A stretch of DNA of 64,000 nucleotides, taken from positions 2,728,001 through 2,792,000 of the forward strand of contig NZ_CP078069.1 in the NCBI RefSeq assembly GCF_019195435.1, read 5' to 3'. Shown here piece by piece: positions 37,052-45,242 of this stretch (positions are counted from its first letter, which is position 1; each line of letters opens with the position of its first letter). The DNA is from Comamonas sp. NLF-1-9. Lineage in GTDB: Bacteria; Pseudomonadota; Gammaproteobacteria; Burkholderiales; Burkholderiaceae_C. The notes under the pieces were generated by a model. It had not been told where the DNA came from, ran no database searches, and was given only the letters and a program-made list of their open reading frames with translations. The position numbers and the translations under genes are program-made.

Positions 37052-37459
37052 TCAGGTCGAGGTGGGGGGCGGCCCGCGCGGGCCGGCAAGGAGCAGGAAG
37101 CGGGTTTCGGGCAAGCACGCCGGATCGGCCTGCGCCCGCCGCAGGGGCTGGGCAGTCTGCGCGCCGGGCAGCCCCAGCGCGGTCGATGGCGGGGGCAGGC
37201 CGTGGTGCGCGCTGCAGCCGGGCAGGCAACACAGCGCATGCGGGCAGGTGGACGGGGCAGGTGCAGGGGACTGCGGCGCGCCGTGGTTTTGTGAGCAGAC
37301 GTCGTCGGCCCAGGGTGGCAGCCCGGACTGCGCCAGCGCCGGCAGTGGTGCGAAGGTCACTGCCACCGCGTACAACAGCCACAGGCAGGCGCAAAGGGCG
37401 GCGAACCATCGCCGCCTGCCTGCGCTGAAATACCCCGTGGCCGTCAATCTGTCTCCCAT
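37052..37459 (-). CDS. DUF2946-like Cys/His-rich protein
   Basis: A 135-residue protein starting at ATG 37459. A membrane or signal segment (ALCACLWLLYAVAVTFAPLPALA) covers residues 18-40. A Cys/His-rich segment follows (DDVCSQNHG ... CPHALCCLPGCSAHHG), resembling the DUF2946 proteins often found beside copper genes. The tail is Pro/Arg-rich. It is the first gene of the likely copper operon, followed after 244 bases by the TonB receptor. The cysteines and histidines could bind Cu(I), which is an inference. Confidence 0.68.
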   Translation of the reverse strand: MGDRLTATGYFSAGRRRWFAALCACLWLLYAVAVTFAPLPALAQSGLPPWADDVCSQNHGAPQSPAPAPSTCPHALCCLPGCSAHHGLPPPSTALGLPGAQTAQPLRRAQADPACLPETRFLLLAGPRGPPPTST

Positions 37460-37574
37460 CGCCTGCTGATGCCGGGGCAAGCGCGCTGGTGTGCCGCCGC
37501 CCCTTGGGCCTCCATTGTGCGGGAAAACGCTGCCACCGCCTGCCGTCACCGCCACGCTTGCGCACGGTGTGCGC

Positions 37575-38243
37575 ATGCAGCACGACGCCCCCAGCCACGA
37601 GCACCTGCGGCCCACTGCCGTGATCGAAAGCGACCATCCGGCCGTTGCGGCCTTCGCACGCGAGCATGCGTGCGGCAACGGCGCGCGCGAGTGCGCCGTG
37701 GCGCTGTACCTGGCGATGCGCGACGACTTTCGCTACGACCCCTACCGCATCGACCTCAGCCTGCAGGGCATGCGCGCCAGCACGGTGCTGGCCGGGGGCT
37801 ATGGCTGTTGCGTGCCCAAGGCGGTGCTGCTGGCGGCAGCGGCGCGTGCCGCGGGTATTGCTGCTCGCCTGGGTTTTGCCGACGTGCGCAACCACCGGAG
37901 CACCGAGCGCATGCGCCGCATCATGCGGACTGACGTCTTCTACTGGCACGGCTACACCGAGCTGTGGTTGGACGGCGCCTGGCTCAAGGCCACGCCGGTA
38001 TCCAAGCTTGGGCTGTGCGAACGCTTCGGCCTGCTGCCGCTGGAGTTCGACGGCGTGCACGATTCCCTCTACCACGCGTTCGACCGCAGCGGCCAGCGCC
38101 ACATGCAATACGTGCACCAGGGCAGCTTCGACGACCTGCCGCTGGCGGAGTTGCTGACCGACTTTCGCCGGCATTGCCCGGGTTGGGAAGCGCTGGCCCA
38201 GCCCGATTTTCAGGCTGAGGGGCAGCGCGAAGCCGGATCATGA
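37575..38243 (+). CDS. Transglutaminase-like cysteine protease family protein
   Basis: A 222-residue protein with a transglutaminase core. The catalytic Cys is in GGYGCCVPKAVLLAAAARAAG near residue 78, the His in WHGYTELWLDGAWLKATP near 124, and the following Asp completes a Cys-His-Asp triad. There is no signal peptide or membrane helix, so it is probably cytoplasmic. Members of this family act as proteases or amide hydrolases rather than cross-linkers; the substrate is unknown. ATG 37575 is chosen because upstream codons are Pro-rich and unlike the family. It is divergent from the copper operon. Confidence 0.85.
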   Translation: MQHDAPSHEHLRPTAVIESDHPAVAAFAREHACGNGARECAVALYLAMRDDFRYDPYRIDLSLQGMRASTVLAGGYGCCVPKAVLLAAAARAAGIAARLGFADVRNHRSTERMRRIMRTDVFYWHGYTELWLDGAWLKATPVSKLGLCERFGLLPLEFDGVHDSLYHAFDRSGQRHMQYVHQGSFDDLPLAELLTDFRRHCPGWEALAQPDFQAEGQREAGS

Positions 38244-38343
38244 AGCAGCGCCCACCGGTTTATTGCACCGGCGCCAGCGCCACGGCTGCGGGCTGCGGGC
38301 CGTAAGATGCGGCATCTGTTTCACAGCCCTTTCTGGAGCGCGC

Positions 38344-38601
38344 ATGTCCGATCTCAACGCCCTTTTCGAGGCCGCCGTGGCCAATTCCAAGATGCTCAGC
38401 GAGCGCCCCGACAACGCCACGCTGCTGAAGATCTACGCCCTCTACAAACAGGCTACCGTGGGCGACAACGCCGAGAAGAAACCCAGCCTGACCGACCTGG
38501 TGGCGCGCGCCAAATGGGACGCCTGGTCCAAGCTCAAGGGCACCGCGGCCGATGCGGCCAAGCAGCAGTACATCGACCTCATTGCGTCGCTGCGCGACTG
38601 A
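38344..38601 (+). CDS. Acyl-CoA-binding protein
   Basis: Small four-helix protein of 85 residues with the ACBP signature: LLKIYALYKQATVGDN near residues 27-42 and KWDAWSKLKGTAADAAKQQYI near 57-77. It binds medium and long acyl-CoA esters in the cytoplasm, protecting and presenting them to enzymes. ATG at 38344. Its 3' end runs 23 bases past the end of the converging aminopeptidase gene, so the two coding regions overlap tail to tail. Confidence 0.93.
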   Translation: MSDLNALFEAAVANSKMLSERPDNATLLKIYALYKQATVGDNAEKKPSLTDLVARAKWDAWSKLKGTAADAAKQQYIDLIASLRD

Positions 38602-39694
38602 GCGGCATCAGCGCCTGCAGGCGCGCGTGGCGCTCGCTCTGCGTCAGCGCAGCCAGTTCGGCGACGGCGGCGTGAAAGCGCGGCCAGTCGCGCCCCTGCT
38701 CTTCGAACAGCGCGATGAAGGCGGGCACGAGGTCGTCGTAGGCGCCTTGCGCGGCGAAGCTCGCGTTGTTGGCCTCGCGCACCCAGCGGTCCAGCGCGGC
38801 CAGCTGGGCGTCGCTGCTGCCCTGGGCCTGCCACTGCGCACGCAGGCGCGCGTAGTCGGCGGCAAAGTCGGTGAAAACTTCTTTTTTCATAGCTTGCAGC
38901 GCTTGACTTGCCTGCGCTGAAGCCGTTTTTTGCTTGTAAATTTCTGCCAGGCGCTCGCGCGTCGTTCGGGTGAGTTCGCGCCATTGGGAGCGGCGCTGCT
39001 CGGCCACTTCCCAGGCCGCGCGTGCGGCGGCGTCGGCATGCTCGGCAAGCCACAACTGCGTGCCCAGCCGCCCGACCGCGGTGGCATAGGATTCGTTGAA
39101 CGCGGTATCGCCTGCGGCATAGACCTGCTGGTGCGCGAGCTCGTGCAGCATCAGGCGCACGAAATCGCCCTCGGGCCAGTTCGCCCAAGTGGACAGCAGC
39201 GGGTCGCCGCCCAGCCAGTTGCTGTAGCCCAGCGTGGAATAGGCCGGCACGCCGTAGACGCTGGTCTCCAGCCCGCTCGCGGCCAGGCGTGCGGCCTCGG
39301 CGCGCGCATCGGCTTCGTCGAAATAGCCGCGGTAGCCCACGCAGCCGACGATAGCAAAGCACCAGGTGTGCAGGCTCAGCGAATAAGGCGGCGCCGCGAC
39401 CACGTTCCACACCGCTGCGCTGCGCTTGAGCTGTGCGTAGCGCGTGTAGCTGGCGTTGTCAGGCAGCGCCAGCGCGCTGCTGGCAAAGCGGCGCACCCGC
39501 AGCGCAAGCGCCAGGCGCTCGCGCAGCGGCGGCGGCGTCTGCGCTTCGGCCACCCAGTCGCTGAGCGGGCGCGCCGCGTGCAGCAAGGCCCAGTGCCCGC
39601 GCAGCGACTGCCAGTAGTAGCCGGCGCTGGCGCAGCCGGCAAGCATCGCGCAGGCCAGCACGGCAAGCGCCAGGCGCTGCAGCCGCCGGCTCAT
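38579..39694 (-). CDS. Predicted zinc aminopeptidase lipoprotein (COG4324)
   Basis: A 371-residue lipoprotein with lipobox LAGC (Cys 21). The zinc motif HELAHQ is near residue 184, followed by NESYATAVG whose Glu is a likely third ligand, the arrangement of predicted aminopeptidases of COG4324. The N-terminal half contains SLHTWCFAIVGCVGYRGYF. Peptidase activity is predicted, not established. Residues in YKQKTASAQASQALQAMKKE (about 254-273) are encoded by a dispersed repeat copy and fall in a helical region. Tail-to-tail overlap with the acyl-CoA-binding gene. Confidence 0.85.
   Translation of the reverse strand: MSRRLQRLALAVLACAMLAGCASAGYYWQSLRGHWALLHAARPLSDWVAEAQTPPPLRERLALALRVRRFASSALALPDNASYTRYAQLKRSAAVWNVVAAPPYSLSLHTWCFAIVGCVGYRGYFDEADARAEAARLAASGLETSVYGVPAYSTLGYSNWLGGDPLLSTWANWPEGDFVRLMLHELAHQQVYAAGDTAFNESYATAVGRLGTQLWLAEHADAAARAAWEVAEQRRSQWRELTRTTRERLAEIYKQKTASAQASQALQAMKKEVFTDFAADYARLRAQWQAQGSSDAQLAALDRWVREANNASFAAQGAYDDLVPAFIALFEEQGRDWPRFHAAVAELAALTQSERHARLQALMPLSRAATQ
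38880..38934 (-). repeat. Dispersed hairpin repeat, copy E (in aminopeptidase gene)
   Basis: On the minus strand: AAAAACGGCTTCAGCGCAGG ... GTCAAGCGCTGCAAGCTATG. It matches the family core well and is translated in frame without a stop. Confidence 0.65.
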
Positions 39695-39726
39695 GGCGCT
39701 ACCCGCCTGTCGCGCACAATCGCGCC

Positions 39727-40371
39727 ATGGAGCAAACGCAAGACGACACCGGGCTGGCGCAAGGGCCCGATGGGCTGCAGCGCTGCGCCTGGTGCGCGGC
39801 CACGCCGGCCTATCGGCACTACCACGACGAGGAATGGGGCTACCCCGTGGCCGACGAGCGGCGGCTGTTTGAAAAGCTCTGCCTCGAAGGCTTTCAGGCG
39901 GGGCTGAGCTGGCTCACCATCTTGAACAAGCGCGCGGCGTTTCGCGCGGCCATGGCCAATTTCGAAGCGCCGGTGCTCGCGCGTTTCGGCGCGGCCGAGG
40001 TGCGCCAGCTGCTGGCCAACGCGGCCATCGTGCGCCACCGCGGCAAGATCGAATCGGCGATCCACAACGCGCGCCAATTGCTGGTGCTGCAGCGCGAATT
40101 CGGCAGTTTCGCGCACTATGTCTGGTCCTATGCGGCGCTGGCCGAAGAAGGCCGGCCGGCGCAGCCCAGCGCCGCAGCCCTGCGCGCCACGACAAGCTCG
40201 CCCGCCTCGCACGCGCTCTCGTGCGATCTGAAAAAGCGCGGCTTCAGCTTCGTCGGTCCGACCACGATGTACGCCTTCATGCAGGCCATGGGGCTGGTCA
40301 ACGACCACCTGCCGGGCTGCGCGGTGCATGCCCGGGTGGCCGCAGCGCGCGCGGCCTTCGTGCGGCCCTGA
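39727..40371 (+). CDS. tag: DNA-3-methyladenine glycosylase I
   Basis: Constitutive Tag glycosylase of 214 residues that excises 3-methyladenine. RCAWCAAT near residue 19 opens the Tag domain with a zinc-binding Cys, YHDEEWGYPV near 32 holds conserved catalytic-pocket residues, and FEKLCLEGFQAGLSW near 48 with FSFVGPTTMYAFMQAMGLVNDH near 172 complete the signature, the C-terminal Cys/His of LPGCAVH closing the zinc site. With AlkA at 12.6 kb, the window encodes both 3-methyladenine glycosylases. ATG at 39727 gives the family N terminus with a short extension. Confidence 0.95.
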   Translation: MEQTQDDTGLAQGPDGLQRCAWCAATPAYRHYHDEEWGYPVADERRLFEKLCLEGFQAGLSWLTILNKRAAFRAAMANFEAPVLARFGAAEVRQLLANAAIVRHRGKIESAIHNARQLLVLQREFGSFAHYVWSYAALAEEGRPAQPSAAALRATTSSPASHALSCDLKKRGFSFVGPTTMYAFMQAMGLVNDHLPGCAVHARVAAARAAFVRP

Positions 40372-40385
40372 GCGGGCGCGCCTCT

Positions 40386-40556
40386 TCAGCCGCCCGCGTG
40401 GGTGCGCTTGCCCGGGTTTTTCTTGTAGTGGGTGTGGATGCCGCGCTCCAGGCTGCGGCGCTGTCCGCCGCCATTGCGCACCAGCGGCATGCCGGGCATG
40501 GGGGTGGGAGGCGGCGTGCGCTTGCGGTCGGCTTCGGTGACGATTTTCTTGCCCAT
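40386..40556 (-). CDS. Small basic protein, unknown function
   Basis: A 56-residue frame on the minus strand, too short for usual length filters, running from ATG 40556 to TGA 40386. It starts MGKKIVTEADRKRTPPP, continues with PMPGMPLVRNGGGQRRSLERG and ends HTHYKKNPGKRTHAGG. It is very basic, Pro/Gly-rich, lacks cysteine and hydrophobic helices, and is probably partly disordered and nucleic-acid binding. The codons use the high-GC third positions of neighbouring genes, unlike random frame. It fills the space between tag and the DUF1840 gene that would otherwise be empty. No named family is recognised. Confidence 0.6.
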   Translation of the reverse strand: MGKKIVTEADRKRTPPPTPMPGMPLVRNGGGQRRSLERGIHTHYKKNPGKRTHAGG

Positions 40557-40690
40557 GGTGAGGTGCTCTCGCGGTAATTGGAAAAAGAACCCTCTATTAT
40601 GGCAAGGCCGGGCCCGGCCCCCGGCGCGGCGGCCCGATTTGGCGACTGCGGGCGCAGCGGCTAAGCTGGGGCTTTTTCCCGGTCACTGCC

Positions 40691-41020
40691 ATGTTGTACA
40701 AATTCAAGTCGCGCGCCACCTCCGACCTCATCATGCTCGAGCCCGTGGGCCGGCGGGTGCTGGAGATCATCGGCAAATCGCCCGACGCGCCCCAGGGCAT
40801 CATCACCGCCGAGCAGATTCCCGCGGCCATCGCGGCGCTGCAAAAGGCCGTGCAGGACGAAGAAAGCGGCAAGACAGCCCCTGACGCCGCCGAAGCCGGC
40901 GCCGACCCGACGCAGGAAGCGCAGGAGCCCAGCGAGCGCGTCTGGCTGCGCCAGCGCGTCGCGCCTTTCATCGAGATGCTGCAGACCAGCGCCGCCCAGG
41001 GCCGCGAAGTCGTCTGGTAG
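40691..41020 (+). CDS. DUF1840 protein
   Basis: A 109-residue soluble protein of the DUF1840 family, mostly found in betaproteobacteria. Typical pieces are the N-terminal MLYKFKSRATSDLIMLEPVG, then GRRVLEIIGKSP and GIITAEQIPAAIAAL, with a variable acidic Ala/Glu segment at about 60-80, and the closing VAPFIEMLQTSAAQG. No function is established for the family. ATG at 40691. It precedes the ribonucleotide reductase leader, but a separate control region lies between them. Confidence 0.88.
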   Translation: MLYKFKSRATSDLIMLEPVGRRVLEIIGKSPDAPQGIITAEQIPAAIAALQKAVQDEESGKTAPDAAEAGADPTQEAQEPSERVWLRQRVAPFIEMLQTSAAQGREVVW

Positions 41021-41054
41021 GGGGCGCCTTCGCCGGTCCGCAGGCAAGGGGGCG

Positions 41055-41066
41055 CACGCCGGCGTG
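41055..41066. promoter_or_regulatory. Perfect palindrome CACGCCGGCGTG
   Basis: A 12-base perfect inverted repeat after the DUF1840 stop. It may be part of a terminator stem or a protein site; there is no T run. Confidence 0.3.
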
Positions 41067-41088
41067 TGGCCTTCGCCCGTGAAGGGTT

Positions 41089-41103
41089 TGGCAACAGTTG
41101 CCA
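41089..41103. promoter_or_regulatory. Palindromic candidate operator TGGCAAC-A-GTTGCCA
   Basis: A perfect inverted repeat of two 7-base arms around a central A, roughly 200 bases before the ribonucleotide reductase start. It is too tight for an RNA hairpin loop, so a dimeric DNA-binding protein is more likely. It does not resemble an NrdR box. Confidence 0.35.
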
Positions 41104-41170
41104 GCCCCGTCCGGTGTCAAAATCACCCCTTGCCGCGCGCTGCCGCGCGGCCCAATCAGTTTCTGTCTTG

Positions 41171-41269
41171 CCGGGTGTGCAGGACGCCTGTCCGGGTGCG
41201 CCGCGCCCGCCTGCGGGGTGTCGCACCCGGCGGCTGGCGCAGGTCCTGACGGCAGTTTGACGCACCCGG
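41171..41269 (+). promoter_or_regulatory. Structured RNA leader of class II ribonucleotide reductase
   Basis: Three nested helices can be drawn by hand. P1: 41171-41179 (CCGGGTGTG) with 41261-41269 (CGCACCCGG), one G-U. P2: 41180-41185 (CAGGAC) with 41243-41248 (GTCCTG). P3: 41192-41200 (CCGGGTGCG) with 41222-41230 (CGCACCCGG). The two CGCACCCGG copies are identical and the two CCGGGTGxG copies nearly so, so the strands can also swap partners. The element ends 26 bases before the reductase ATG and about 10 before its TGGAG ribosome site. It lacks the cobalamin-riboswitch consensus. A further 7-pair hairpin (CCGCGCG/CGCGCGG) lies at about 41132-41149. Confidence 0.55.
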
Positions 41270-41295
41270 TCTGCCTTTTGTGGAGCCCCCTCGCC

Positions 41296-43728
41296 ATGCA
41301 ACGTGAACCCACCGATCTCGCCCCCAGCCTGGACGTGCAGCCCATCAGCCTGGACGTCTTGCAGGAAAAATATTTCAAGAATGGCGAGCAGACGGTGCAC
41401 GAGCTTTATGCGCGCGTGGCGCGGGCGCTGGCCTCGGTGGAGGCGCCCGAGCAGCGCGCCCACTGGGAGGCGCGCTTTCGCGAGAACCTGCAGGCTGGCG
41501 CGATCGGCGCGGGTCGCATCATGAGCGCCGCCGGCACCGAGATCCAGGCGACGCTGATCAACTGCTTCGTCCAGCCGGTGGGCGACTGCATCCAGGGCGT
41601 GGACGACGAGGGTTTCCCGGGCATCTACGAGGCGCTGCGCGAAGCCGCCGAGACCATGCGCCGGGGCGGCGGCGTGGGCTACGATTTTTCGCGCATCCGC
41701 CCGCGCGGCGCCGAGGTCAAGGGCACGCACTCCATGGCTTCGGGGCCGTGCAGCTACATCAACGTCTTCGACCAGTCTTGCTCCACCGTGGAGAGCGCGG
41801 GCGCACGCCGGGGCGCGCAGATGGGCGTGCTGCGCATCGACCATCCGGACGTGCTCGACTTCATCACCGCCAAGCGCACGCCCGGGCGCTGGAACAACTT
41901 CAACGTTTCGGTCGGCGTGCCCGACGCCTTCATGCAGGCGGTGGAGCAGGACGGCGACTGGGACCTCGTGCACAAGGCCAGGCCCGGCGCCGAGGTGCTG
42001 CGCCAGGGCGGGCGCCAGCGCGCCGACGGCTTGTGGGTCTACAAGACGGTGCGCGCGCGCGCGCTCTGGGACACCATCATGCAGTCGGCCTACGACTTCG
42101 CCGAGCCGGGCATCCTGTTTCTGGACCACATCAACACCGACAACAACCTGGGCTATACCGAGCGCATCAACGCTACGAATCCTTGCGGCGAGCAGCCGCT
42201 GCCGTCCTACGGCTGCTGCGACCTCGGGCCCATCATCCTCACGCGCTTCGTGCGCCATCCATTCGGCTTTTCGGGCGAGGCGGCGTTCGATTTCGCGCGT
42301 TTTGCCGAGGTCGTGGCCACGCAGGTGCGGGCGCTGGACAACGTGCTGGACGTGACCTACTGGCCGCTGGAGCAGCAGCGGGCCGAGGCCGCGGCCAAGC
42401 GGCGCATTGGCGTGGGCTTTACCGGCATGGGCAACACGCTGGCGATGCTCGGGCTGCGCTACGACCGCCAGGAGGGGCGCGACATGGCGGTGCGCATCGC
42501 CCAATGCCTGCGCGACAGCGCCTACCGCGCCTCCATAGCGCTGGCGCGCGAAAAGGGCGCCTTCCCCAAGTTCGACGCCGACGGCTACCTGCGCGCCGGC
42601 AGCTTTGCCAGCCGCCTGCCCGAGGACATCCAGGCGCAGATCCGCGAGCACGGCATCCGCAACAGCCACTTGTTGTCGATCGCGCCCACGGGCACGGTGA
42701 GCCTGGCCTTTGCCGACAACGCATCCAACGGCATAGAGCCGCCGTTTTCCTGGACTTATACGCGCAAGAAGCGCGAGGGCGACGGCAGCATGAGCGAATA
42801 CGTCGTCGAAGACTACGCCTGGCGCCTGTACCGCACGCTGGGCGGCGACGTGCAACAGCTGCCCGACTACTTCGTCAACGCACTGCAGATGTCGGCTTCG
42901 GACCACGTGGCCATGATGGAAGCGGTGCAGCCCTACATCGACACCGCGATCTCCAAGACGGTCAACATCCCGGCCGACTACCCCTACGACGATTTCAAGG
43001 ACTTGTACCTGCAGGCCTGGCATTCGCGCCTCAAGGGCCTGGCGACCTACCGGCCCAACAGCATCCTCGGCGCGGTGCTGGAAGTGCCGGTGCAGGAAAA
43101 GGCGCCGGCGCCGGCCGCCGCCCCCGAGCCGCAGGCGCCGGTCGATCCGATGCGCACCGTGATCGAGAGCCGCCCCAAGGGCGGCCTGCCCGCGGTGGCC
43201 GAGAAGGTGGAGTACTGGACCCAGGAAGGGCACAAGACGCTCTACCTCATCGTCTCCTTCCTGCCGGTCAAGGACGGCCATGGCGGGCTGGTGGATCGCG
43301 CCATCGAGTTCTTCATGCCCGTGGGCCAGAGCAACGAGTCGCAGCAGTGGATCACCTCCAGCATGCGCCTTTTGTCGCTGGCCGCGCGCGGCGGTTTCCT
43401 GGAGCGGGCGCTGTCGGACATGCGCAAGGTCGCCTGGGACCGCGGCCCGGTGCGCCTGGGCCACTATGCCAAGGCCGATGGCACGCTGGTGCCGCTGTGG
43501 CACGACTCGGAGGTTGCGGCCCTGGCCTATGCCATCCAGAGCATCCTCGCGCGCCGCGCCGATGCGCCCCAACAGCAGGAGTTGCCGCTGGAAGAGCCCG
43601 AAGCCCCGCGCGGCCTGCCGCCCGCCATGGCCGGCAAGAAGTGCTGGGAATGCGGCGCGCACGCGGTGATACGCAAGGACGGCTGCGACTACTGCACCCA
43701 GTGCGGCGCGCTGGGCAGCTGCGGCTGA
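41296..43728 (+). CDS. nrdJ: Adenosylcobalamin-dependent (class II) ribonucleotide reductase
   Basis: Class II reductase of 810 residues making deoxyribonucleotides with a B12 radical and no oxygen requirement. [11 protein letters not shown] near residues 93-103 holds the first active-site Cys, [18 protein letters not shown] near 295 carries the thiyl-radical Cys and the conserved Glu, and [10 protein letters not shown] near 460 is substrate binding. A linker rich in Ala/Pro (about 600-615) leads to a C-terminal region of about 190 residues ending in Cys-rich ribbon motifs ([17 protein letters not shown]), whose terminal cysteines probably re-reduce the active site. ATG 41296 follows TGGAG. 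No cobalamin riboswitch consensus is seen, but a paired RNA leader precedes it. Confidence 0.95.
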   Translation: MQREPTDLAPSLDVQPISLDVLQEKYFKNGEQTVHELYARVARALASVEAPEQRAHWEARFRENLQAGAIGAGRIMSAAGTEIQATLINCFVQPVGDCIQGVDDEGFPGIYEALREAAETMRRGGGVGYDFSRIRPRGAEVKGTHSMASGPCSYINVFDQSCSTVESAGARRGAQMGVLRIDHPDVLDFITAKRTPGRWNNFNVSVGVPDAFMQAVEQDGDWDLVHKARPGAEVLRQGGRQRADGLWVYKTVRARALWDTIMQSAYDFAEPGILFLDHINTDNNLGYTERINATNPCGEQPLPSYGCCDLGPIILTRFVRHPFGFSGEAAFDFARFAEVVATQVRALDNVLDVTYWPLEQQRAEAAAKRRIGVGFTGMGNTLAMLGLRYDRQEGRDMAVRIAQCLRDSAYRASIALAREKGAFPKFDADGYLRAGSFASRLPEDIQAQIREHGIRNSHLLSIAPTGTVSLAFADNASNGIEPPFSWTYTRKKREGDGSMSEYVVEDYAWRLYRTLGGDVQQLPDYFVNALQMSASDHVAMMEAVQPYIDTAISKTVNIPADYPYDDFKDLYLQAWHSRLKGLATYRPNSILGAVLEVPVQEKAPAPAAAPEPQAPVDPMRTVIESRPKGGLPAVAEKVEYWTQEGHKTLYLIVSFLPVKDGHGGLVDRAIEFFMPVGQSNESQQWITSSMRLLSLAARGGFLERALSDMRKVAWDRGPVRLGHYAKADGTLVPLWHDSEVAALAYAIQSILARRADAPQQQELPLEEPEAPRGLPPAMAGKKCWECGAHAVIRKDGCDYCTQCGALGSCG

Positions 43729-43844
43729 GCGGCGCCCCTGATCGGCGTGGGGGCGCTCGCGCTGCGCTATGGTCGGGCATTGCTCTTGCCACGGGTTTGA
43801 CATGAATACCTGCTATCGGGCGGCGCCGCCGCGGGAGGCTTGCC

Positions 43845-45134
43845 ATGGGTGACGCCATTCACCAGACCGGCTCCGGCCTCGATCTGGATCCGCACTGGCG
43901 CCTGCGCTACACCTTGCTGGCGCCGCACCGGCTCGGGTTTTCGCTGGCGGTGGTGGTGCTGCTCGCGGCCAGTCTGTGGTGGGCACTGGTGCAGCTCGAG
44001 CGCAGCAGCGGCGTGCTCGGCCTGCCCGGCGCGATGCCCGAATTCCTCACGCATGCGGCGTCCATGGGCTTTGGTTTCATGCCGCTGTTCTTCGCTGGTT
44101 TCCTGTTCACCGCCGGGCCCAAGTGGCTCGACGTCGCGCCGCTGTCGGTCGCGCAGATCCAGTGGCCGCTGTATCTGCAATGCGCGGGCTGGCTGGTCTG
44201 GCTGCTGGGCGGGCTGTGGAGCCGCCCGCTTGCGCTGGCCGGCCTGGCGCTCGCTTGGGTGGGGCTGGTGTGGATGTCGCTGCTCTACGCCGGCCTGGTG
44301 CGTGCCAGCCGCGCGCCCAACCAGTTGCACGGCAAGATGGTGCGCGCGGCCTTCGTCGTCGGCTGCATCAGCGTGGCGGCCCTGGGCTTGAGCATGCTGG
44401 CCGGCCGCGACGACCTCGCGCGCGCCTGGGCGCTGACGGGAATCTGGGGCTTCATCGGCGTGGTTTTCATGACGGTGGCGCACCGCATGATTCCCTTTTT
44501 CACCCACGGCAAGATTCCTGGCGTCGAGGCCTGGCGCCCGACTTGGGTGATGGCGCTGCTGGCCGTGGCGGTGGGCGCGCAGGCGGTGTTCGTCTGGCTG
44601 GGCATGCTGCCCTGGCCCGAGGGCCTGGCTGGCGCCGGCCTGTGGCTGCGCGGCGCCTTTGAGTGGGCCATAGGCCTGGTGCTGATCTGGCTAGCGGTGC
44701 GCTGGGGCCTGGTGCCGGCGCTGCAGGTTCCGCTGCTGGGCATGCTGCACATCGGCTTTCTCTGGCTCGGTCTGTCCAATCTGATCGCGGGCACGGCCGA
44801 CTGGTGGAGCGCCAGCGCCGGCGCCCCGATGTGGCCGCTTGCAGCGCTGCATGCCTTCACCATGGGGTGTCTGGGCTCGCTGATCCTGGCCATGGTCTCG
44901 CGCGTGGCGGCCGGGCACAGCGGGCGCCCGCTGGTGGCCGGCAGCCTGGTCTGGGGCCTGTTCCTGCTGCTGCAGCTCACGGTGGTGGTGCGCGTGGTCG
45001 CGGCGCTGCCGATGGCCGCAAGCGCCGCGCTGCTGGCCATCGCTGCCGTGTTCTGGCTTGCGATCATGGCCATCTGGGGGCTCAGGCTGCTGGGCTGGTG
45101 GGGCCGCGTGCGCATCGACGGCAACCCGGGATGA
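43845..45134 (+). CDS. NnrS family membrane protein
   Basis: A 429-residue polytopic membrane protein of the NnrS family with about 12 hydrophobic segments. Diagnostic pieces are the N-terminal HRLGFSLAVVVL, GFGFMPLFFAGFLFTAGPKWL near 75-95, FMTVAHRMIPFFTHG near 210 with conserved His residues, and LHAFTMGCLGSLILAMVSRVAAGHSGR near 330-356. NnrS is a heme- and copper-containing protein that relieves nitrosative stress and appears with denitrification genes; none lie here. ATG 43845 follows GGGAGG. A repeat copy begins at its stop codon. Confidence 0.92.
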   Translation: MGDAIHQTGSGLDLDPHWRLRYTLLAPHRLGFSLAVVVLLAASLWWALVQLERSSGVLGLPGAMPEFLTHAASMGFGFMPLFFAGFLFTAGPKWLDVAPLSVAQIQWPLYLQCAGWLVWLLGGLWSRPLALAGLALAWVGLVWMSLLYAGLVRASRAPNQLHGKMVRAAFVVGCISVAALGLSMLAGRDDLARAWALTGIWGFIGVVFMTVAHRMIPFFTHGKIPGVEAWRPTWVMALLAVAVGAQAVFVWLGMLPWPEGLAGAGLWLRGAFEWAIGLVLIWLAVRWGLVPALQVPLLGMLHIGFLWLGLSNLIAGTADWWSASAGAPMWPLAALHAFTMGCLGSLILAMVSRVAAGHSGRPLVAGSLVWGLFLLLQLTVVVRVVAALPMAASAALLAIAAVFWLAIMAIWGLRLLGWWGRVRIDGNPG

Positions 45135-45187
45135 TGCTACCTGAAAGATAGCTCTCAGCGCAGAGCTGGCGCGCGCCAGAGCCCTGA
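45133..45187 (-). repeat. Dispersed hairpin repeat, copy F (after nnrS gene)
   Basis: Minus strand: GGGCTCTGGCGC ... CTCTGCGCTGAGAGCTATC, matching the family core. It overlaps the NnrS stop codon and could act as the 3' hairpin of that transcript. Confidence 0.55.
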
Positions 45188-45242
45188 AACACTCAAAAAT
45201 TCCAAGCCTTGCGCCAGTAACGGGCTGGCGCGCCCCGTCTGC

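Noticed and set aside
34357..37428. 1023-codon open frame opposite the TonB receptor gene
   Set aside because: Shadow of the receptor and YcnI genes: compositional bias only, no domain signature.
41021..41295. Cobalamin riboswitch before the B12-dependent reductase
   Set aside because: The conserved B12 box (GCCACTG-like) and AGCCAGGAGACC-type elements are missing; only the separate nested stems are present.
40597..43803. 1068-codon open frame opposite the ribonucleotide reductase
   Set aside because: Antisense to a certain gene, with low-complexity His/Arg/Gly content.
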